Assembly: GCF_026340305.1 (NCBI RefSeq)
Contig: NZ_JAPEPI010000002.1
Coordinates: 1,364,001 to 1,428,000 of the forward strand
Origin: Streptomyces sp. NBC_01381
GTDB lineage: Bacteria; Actinomycetota; Actinomycetes; Streptomycetales; Streptomycetaceae
Reading direction: 5' to 3'
DNA: 64,000 nucleotides
The position numbers were made by a program, and so were the translations under genes. Shown here piece after piece: positions 60,688-64,000 of the stretch (position 1 is its first letter; each line of letters begins with the position of its first letter). Below the pieces are notes generated by a model that saw nothing but the letters and a program-made list of their open reading frames with translations, made no database searches and had not been told where the DNA came from.

Positions 60688-63000
60688 ATGATCCAGGCCA
60701 TCGGACTGACAAGCAACGCCCGCCAGGAGCTGCCGCCCGCCGTCGACGACGTGTCCTTCGAGGCGCGAACAGGCTGTGTCACGGCGCTGCTCGGCGCGCG
60801 GGCCGCCGGTAAGACGACGGCGCTGAGGCTCATGCTCGAACTCCAACAGGGCCGTGGAGTCACCTACTTCAGAGGCCGCCCGCTGCACCGCATCACCCAC
60901 CCCTCGCGCGAGGTCGGCGTCCTCCTGGGCGAGGTCCCGGGGCACCCGGCCCGCACGGTCCGCGGCCAGCTGCGCATGCTCTGCGCGGCCGCCGGAGTGC
61001 CCGTACGGCGCGCGGACGACGTACTCGAAGTCGTCGGCCTCGTCAGCCTCCGCGACCAGCGGCTCGGCATGCTCTCGCGTGGCATGGACCGTCGTCTGGG
61101 GCTGGCCTGCGCGCTGCTCGCCGACCCGCACACACTCGTCCTGGACGGGCCCGCCGACGGCCTCTCGGCCCGGGAGGGCGGGTGGCTGCACGGGATCCTG
61201 CGCGCGCACGCCGCCCAGGGCGGAACGGTTCTGTTCTCCACGGACGACCCCAAGGAGGCCGCACGGACCGCCGACCGGGTCGTCACGCTGGAGGCGGGCC
61301 GCCTCGTCGCCGACCAGGAAGTCGGGGACTTCGCCCGCACCCGGCTGCGCCCCAGGGTCGCGGTCCGCAGCCCGCACGCGGCGCGTCTGGGCGCGCTGCT
61401 GTCCAAGGAAGCCCGCGCCGGGCAGCGCTCCATCGAGGTGGTGAAGGAGGACGGCAACAGGCTTTCGGTGTACGGCAGCAACTGTGCCGACGTGGGGGAG
61501 ACGGCGTTCCGGCACGGCATCCTCGTCCACCAACTCGCGGACGAGATCGGTGATGCGGGGCCTTCGGCGGTGTCCAGGACCGAAGGTGGACCCTCTGAGT
61601 CCGCGCGGTCGATCGAATCCGCCGCGCCGGAGGATTCGATCGACCGCGCGGACGCGGATCGGCAGCCGGCATCGGAGGGCGAGGGCGGAGACGAGAGCGG
61701 GCGCTCGGGCGAGAGTCCGCTGGCGGCAGCGCCCCGGGCGGCAGCGGGCGAACCGCGGCTTGAGATCACGGCGACCGGGGTGGCCGACCCCCGGCTCGAG
61801 GCCGCTGCCCCCCGAGCGGCAGTGGCCGCCCCGGAGCCTGAGATCCCGGCGACGCGGGCCGCTGCCGTCGAACCCGAGCCTGATACCGCTGCCGCCCTGG
61901 CTGCAGTGGCCGACCCGCGGCTTGAGACCGCGGGGCCGCGGGCGGCTGCGGTCGATCCGCGGTTTGATCGCGCTGTCCCCCAGGCGTCTGCGGCCGACCC
62001 GCAGCCTGAGGCCGCTGCCCCCCAGGCCACTGCGGCCGACCCGCAACCCCAGACCGCCGTGCCCCCGGCCGCAATGGCCGAGCCGCAGCCTGAGGCCGAA
62101 CCCAAGGCCAAGATCATCGTCCCGCTTGCCGCTGAAGCCCCGCAAGCAACCGATTCCGCGCTCGCCCCGTCCGCTCCGCGATCGCAAGCCCCCATGTCTC
62201 CTTTGCCGCCCCCCATCTCGGTCCGTCCGTCGCGCGGCCCGCTGCGCCCCCTCCGTTACGAGCTGCGCCGCGCCGCCGGTGTCGGCACCGGCTACCTCGC
62301 CGCGGCTGCCGTGCTCGCCGTCTCCGCCATCGTCTGCGTCTTCCTCGCCAGGAGCGGCCACACGCCGCAGTCGCGTCTGCTGGCGGCCTGGCCGCAGGAA
62401 CTCCCCTTGCCGCCCGCGGCCCTTGGCGCCGGGCTGCTCGGTGCTCTCGCCTTCGGCGAGGAGTTCCGCCACCCCGCCCTCGCCGCAGACCGGGGCACCG
62501 TCCCGCGCCGCCTGGGGCTGCTCTGCGCCAAGTTGCTCGTCGCGGCGGGCACCGCGCTTCTGCTGGGTCTGTTGGTCGTCGCCGCCGATGCCGCGGTGCT
62601 CCACTTGGTATACGGATACGCGCTCACGGAAGTTCCCGCCGACTGGCTCTCGCTGAGCGCGAGTTGGGTCGCCCTGGTGGTGGGGTGCGCCTGGGCGGGC
62701 GTTCTCGCCGGGGGAGTCTTCCGGTCGACCGCCGCCGGCTTGGCCGCGGTCGTCGCGGTGCCGATCGTCGTCGTACCCCTCGTACAAAAGGCCTTGGAGG
62801 GACCATCTGTGCGATCGGCGGCCGGTCTGCCGGGAAGGCTGCGTGATCTCGCTCTGGTGCAGTGGCCGTTCGGCGTCGAGCGGTATCTGGCCGGTGGTGT
62901 TCGGATGATCGCTCAACCTGTGGGCAGTGCACTGATGTTGTCGCTGACCGCTCTGCTCTGCGCGTTTCTGCTCACGACGATGCGTAGCCGAGTCCGATAA
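60688..63000 (+). CDS. ABC transporter ATPase-permease fusion with degenerate ATPase, next to whiH
   Basis: 770-residue fusion: NBD (1-215), Ala/Pro/Glu-rich linker (about 285-510) with 14-residue repeats, then about six membrane helices. Walker A (GARAAGKT, 36-43) and an LSRGM signature remain, but Walker B reads VLDGPADGL with Gly154 in place of the catalytic Glu, and the H-loop His is D186. ATP hydrolysis is probably lost or very slow. ATG 60688 is preferred over the longer frame because of the family start; GAGAGAAG is upstream. It lies upstream of and in line with whiH. Confidence 0.8.
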   Translation: MIQAIGLTSNARQELPPAVDDVSFEARTGCVTALLGARAAGKTTALRLMLELQQGRGVTYFRGRPLHRITHPSREVGVLLGEVPGHPARTVRGQLRMLCAAAGVPVRRADDVLEVVGLVSLRDQRLGMLSRGMDRRLGLACALLADPHTLVLDGPADGLSAREGGWLHGILRAHAAQGGTVLFSTDDPKEAARTADRVVTLEAGRLVADQEVGDFARTRLRPRVAVRSPHAARLGALLSKEARAGQRSIEVVKEDGNRLSVYGSNCADVGETAFRHGILVHQLADEIGDAGPSAVSRTEGGPSESARSIESAAPEDSIDRADADRQPASEGEGGDESGRSGESPLAAAPRAAAGEPRLEITATGVADPRLEAAAPRAAVAAPEPEIPATRAAAVEPEPDTAAALAAVADPRLETAGPRAAAVDPRFDRAVPQASAADPQPEAAAPQATAADPQPQTAVPPAAMAEPQPEAEPKAKIIVPLAAEAPQATDSALAPSAPRSQAPMSPLPPPISVRPSRGPLRPLRYELRRAAGVGTGYLAAAAVLAVSAIVCVFLARSGHTPQSRLLAAWPQELPLPPAALGAGLLGALAFGEEFRHPALAADRGTVPRRLGLLCAKLLVAAGTALLLGLLVVAADAAVLHLVYGYALTEVPADWLSLSASWVALVVGCAWAGVLAGGVFRSTAAGLAAVVAVPIVVVPLVQKALEGPSVRSAAGLPGRLRDLALVQWPFGVERYLAGGVRMIAQPVGSALMLSLTALLCAFLLTTMRSRVR
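61783..62100 (+). repeat. Seven degenerate 42-bp (14-residue) repeats in the ABC linker
   Basis: Units begin with A/V-D/E-P, as in ADPRLEAAAPRAAV, VEPEPDTAAALAAV, ADPRLETAGPRAAA, VDPRFDRAVPQASA, ADPQPEAAAPQATA and ADPQPQTAVPPAAM, in register every 42 bp. A partial eighth follows. Confidence 0.8.
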
Positions 63001-63061
63001 CGACCGCCCGGCGCTTCCCTACCCGTGCTGCGCGCAACTCCCCGGAGAACGCCCATTTCTT

Positions 63062-63069
63062 TCCGATAA
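63062..63069 (+). promoter_or_regulatory. Candidate WhiG-type -10 for whiH
   Basis: TCCGATAA matches 7 of 8 bases of the sigma-WhiG -10 (GCCGATAA) about 92 bp before the start. No good TAAA -35 is seen at 15 bp. A GGGTGA-GCGA-TCACCC hairpin (63086-63101) lies in the leader. Gap 63001-63161 has no other feature. Confidence 0.45.
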
Positions 63070-63161
63070 GGCGTCAATTGCGACGGGGTGAGCGATCACC
63101 CTTTCGTGTGCTTTTCACCAAAGACCTCAAGGGACTTGGGGGCCGCGCCGACAAAGGATCC

Positions 63162-64000
63162 GTGAGTACCCTTGCGCACACCATGATGACCGCCGCCCGC
63201 TCCGCAGACTCCGGCCTCGTCGGCCCGGGCGAACTCGACCGCTACCCCTACGCGGAGGCCCCCGGTGCCGACCGCGTAGTCGCGCCCTCGTGGGACGCCG
63301 CCGACCAGGATCTCGGCCGTGTGGGCCGACGCGCCGCCGGCAGCCGCGGCCGCGGGCTGCACGGCCAACTCGTCCAGCAGCTCGGGCAGATGATCGTCTC
63401 CGGGGATCTGGGCGCCGACCGCCCGCTGGTCCCCGAGGAGATCGGCCAGCGCTTCGAGGTCTCCCGCACCGTCGTCCGCGAGTCGCTGCGCGTGCTCGAG
63501 GCCAAGGGTCTGGTCAGCGCCCGTCCCAACGTCGGCACGCGCGTGCGCCCCGTCAGCGACTGGAACCTCCTCGACCCGGACATCATCGAGTGGCGGGCGT
63601 TCGGGCCGCAGCGCGACGACCAGCGGCGTGAGCTCAGCGAGCTGCGCTGGACGATCGAGCCCCTCGCCGCCCGGCTCGCCGCGGGGCACGGCCGTGAGGA
63701 GGTGCAGCAGCGGCTCGCCGACATGGTGGAGATCATGGGCCACTCGCTGAGCCAGGGTGACGCGATCACCTTCTCCCGCGCCGACGCCGAGTTCCACTCG
63801 CTGCTCATCCAGCTCGCCAGCAACCGCATGCTGGAGCACCTGTCCGGCATCGTCTCGGCCGCGCTCCAGGTGTCCGGCGGCCCGGTCACGGGCTGTGATC
63901 GGCCCACCGAGGCGTCCCTGGTCCACCACTCGCGCATCGTCGACGCCCTCGCGGCGGGCGACGGTCCGGGCGCCGAGGCCGCCATGCGGCAGCTGCTCAC
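63162..64000 (+). CDS. whiH: Sporulation regulator WhiH (GntR/FadR family, 3' end outside window)
   Basis: The first 279 residues are visible. A Ser/Ala-rich N-terminus is followed by a GntR winged helix (LHGQLVQQLGQMIVSGDLGADRPLVPEEIGQRFEVSRTVVRESLRVLEAKGLVSARPNVGTRV) and a FadR-type FCD effector domain with metal-site His pattern (EFHSLLIQLASN...HHSRIVDALAAGD). It matches WhiH, needed for ordered septation in aerial hyphae. GTG 63162 has AAAGGA upstream; ATG 63183 is in frame. Expected to be WhiG-dependent, as in S. coelicolor. Confidence 0.93.
   Translation, partial: MSTLAHTMMTAARSADSGLVGPGELDRYPYAEAPGADRVVAPSWDAADQDLGRVGRRAAGSRGRGLHGQLVQQLGQMIVSGDLGADRPLVPEEIGQRFEVSRTVVRESLRVLEAKGLVSARPNVGTRVRPVSDWNLLDPDIIEWRAFGPQRDDQRRELSELRWTIEPLAARLAAGHGREEVQQRLADMVEIMGHSLSQGDAITFSRADAEFHSLLIQLASNRMLEHLSGIVSAALQVSGGPVTGCDRPTEASLVHHSRIVDALAAGDGPGAEAAMRQLL

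Noticed and set aside
1..64000. tRNA, rRNA, CRISPR array, insertion sequence or prophage
   Set aside because: No cloverleaf-like, repeat-spacer, transposase or phage structural sequence was recognised on either strand.

Overview
The window is high-GC chromosomal DNA of a Streptomyces species. The signs are actinobacterial gene content (whiH, a LexA-type SOS box, AdoCbl-dependent nrdJ behind nrdR), strong use of GTG and TTG starts, many apparently leaderless genes, and a gene order that from memory matches the S. coelicolor stretch running from the glu operon to whiH. No phage, transposon, CRISPR array, rRNA or tRNA was seen. Both ends cut a gene: a reverse-strand FAD monooxygenase on the left and whiH on the right.

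Layout. 1-3.9 kb: the 5' part of an FAD monooxygenase, then an AT-richer accessory patch with an orphan LuxR/NarL regulator whose receiver has lost all its phosphorylation residues, divergent from two small secreted proteins. 3.9-10.7 kb: gluABCD glutamate ABC importer, the divergent gluR-gluK two-component system and a TAXI-type solute-binding protein. 10.9-14.6 kb: a translationally coupled cell-envelope operon (small membrane protein, NodB/GT2 fusion, LCP ligase). 14.7-26.3 kb: housekeeping and stress genes miaB, miaA, dapF, rshA, an M1 peptidase and hflX, with several small unknowns. 26.4-29.1 kb: tandem paralogous trypsin-like lipoproteins. 29.4-35.9 kb: an NRPS-independent siderophore (NIS) operon (diaminobutyrate-type aminotransferase, IucA/IucC synthetase, GNAT acyltransferase, second IucA/IucC synthetase). 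35.9-42.9 kb: DNA repair and nucleotide supply (DinG-like helicase, lexA, nrdR-nrdJ). 43-48.8 kb: TerD, arylamine N-acetyltransferase, a DUF4937-like protein, a histidine phosphatase, an ADP-ribosylglycohydrolase-like protein and a DUF4153-like membrane protein. 48.9-51.2 kb: DHA2 drug exporter divergent from its TetR regulator, with two near-identical operators between them. 51.2-60.5 kb: rnhB, two unknowns, a RecQ-phosphoribosyltransferase fusion, a DUF4192 protein, a glycogen-debranching-like protein and an NrtR-type Nudix regulator. 60.7-64 kb: an ABC fusion protein with a degenerate ATPase, then the sporulation regulator whiH.

Themes. Several proteins keep a fold but have lost the residues that normally drive its chemistry: the pseudo-receiver regulator, the NodB domain of the MatB-like fusion, the RshA synthetase half, and the nucleotide-binding domain beside whiH. 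Strong hairpins separate most convergent gene pairs. About eleven genes have a TANNNT-like -10 element 6-9 nt before the start codon, as expected for leaderless transcripts. The least characterised coherent systems are the NIS siderophore operon, which has no local hydroxylase or decarboxylase and no recognisable iron box, and the LuxR plus secreted-protein patch.
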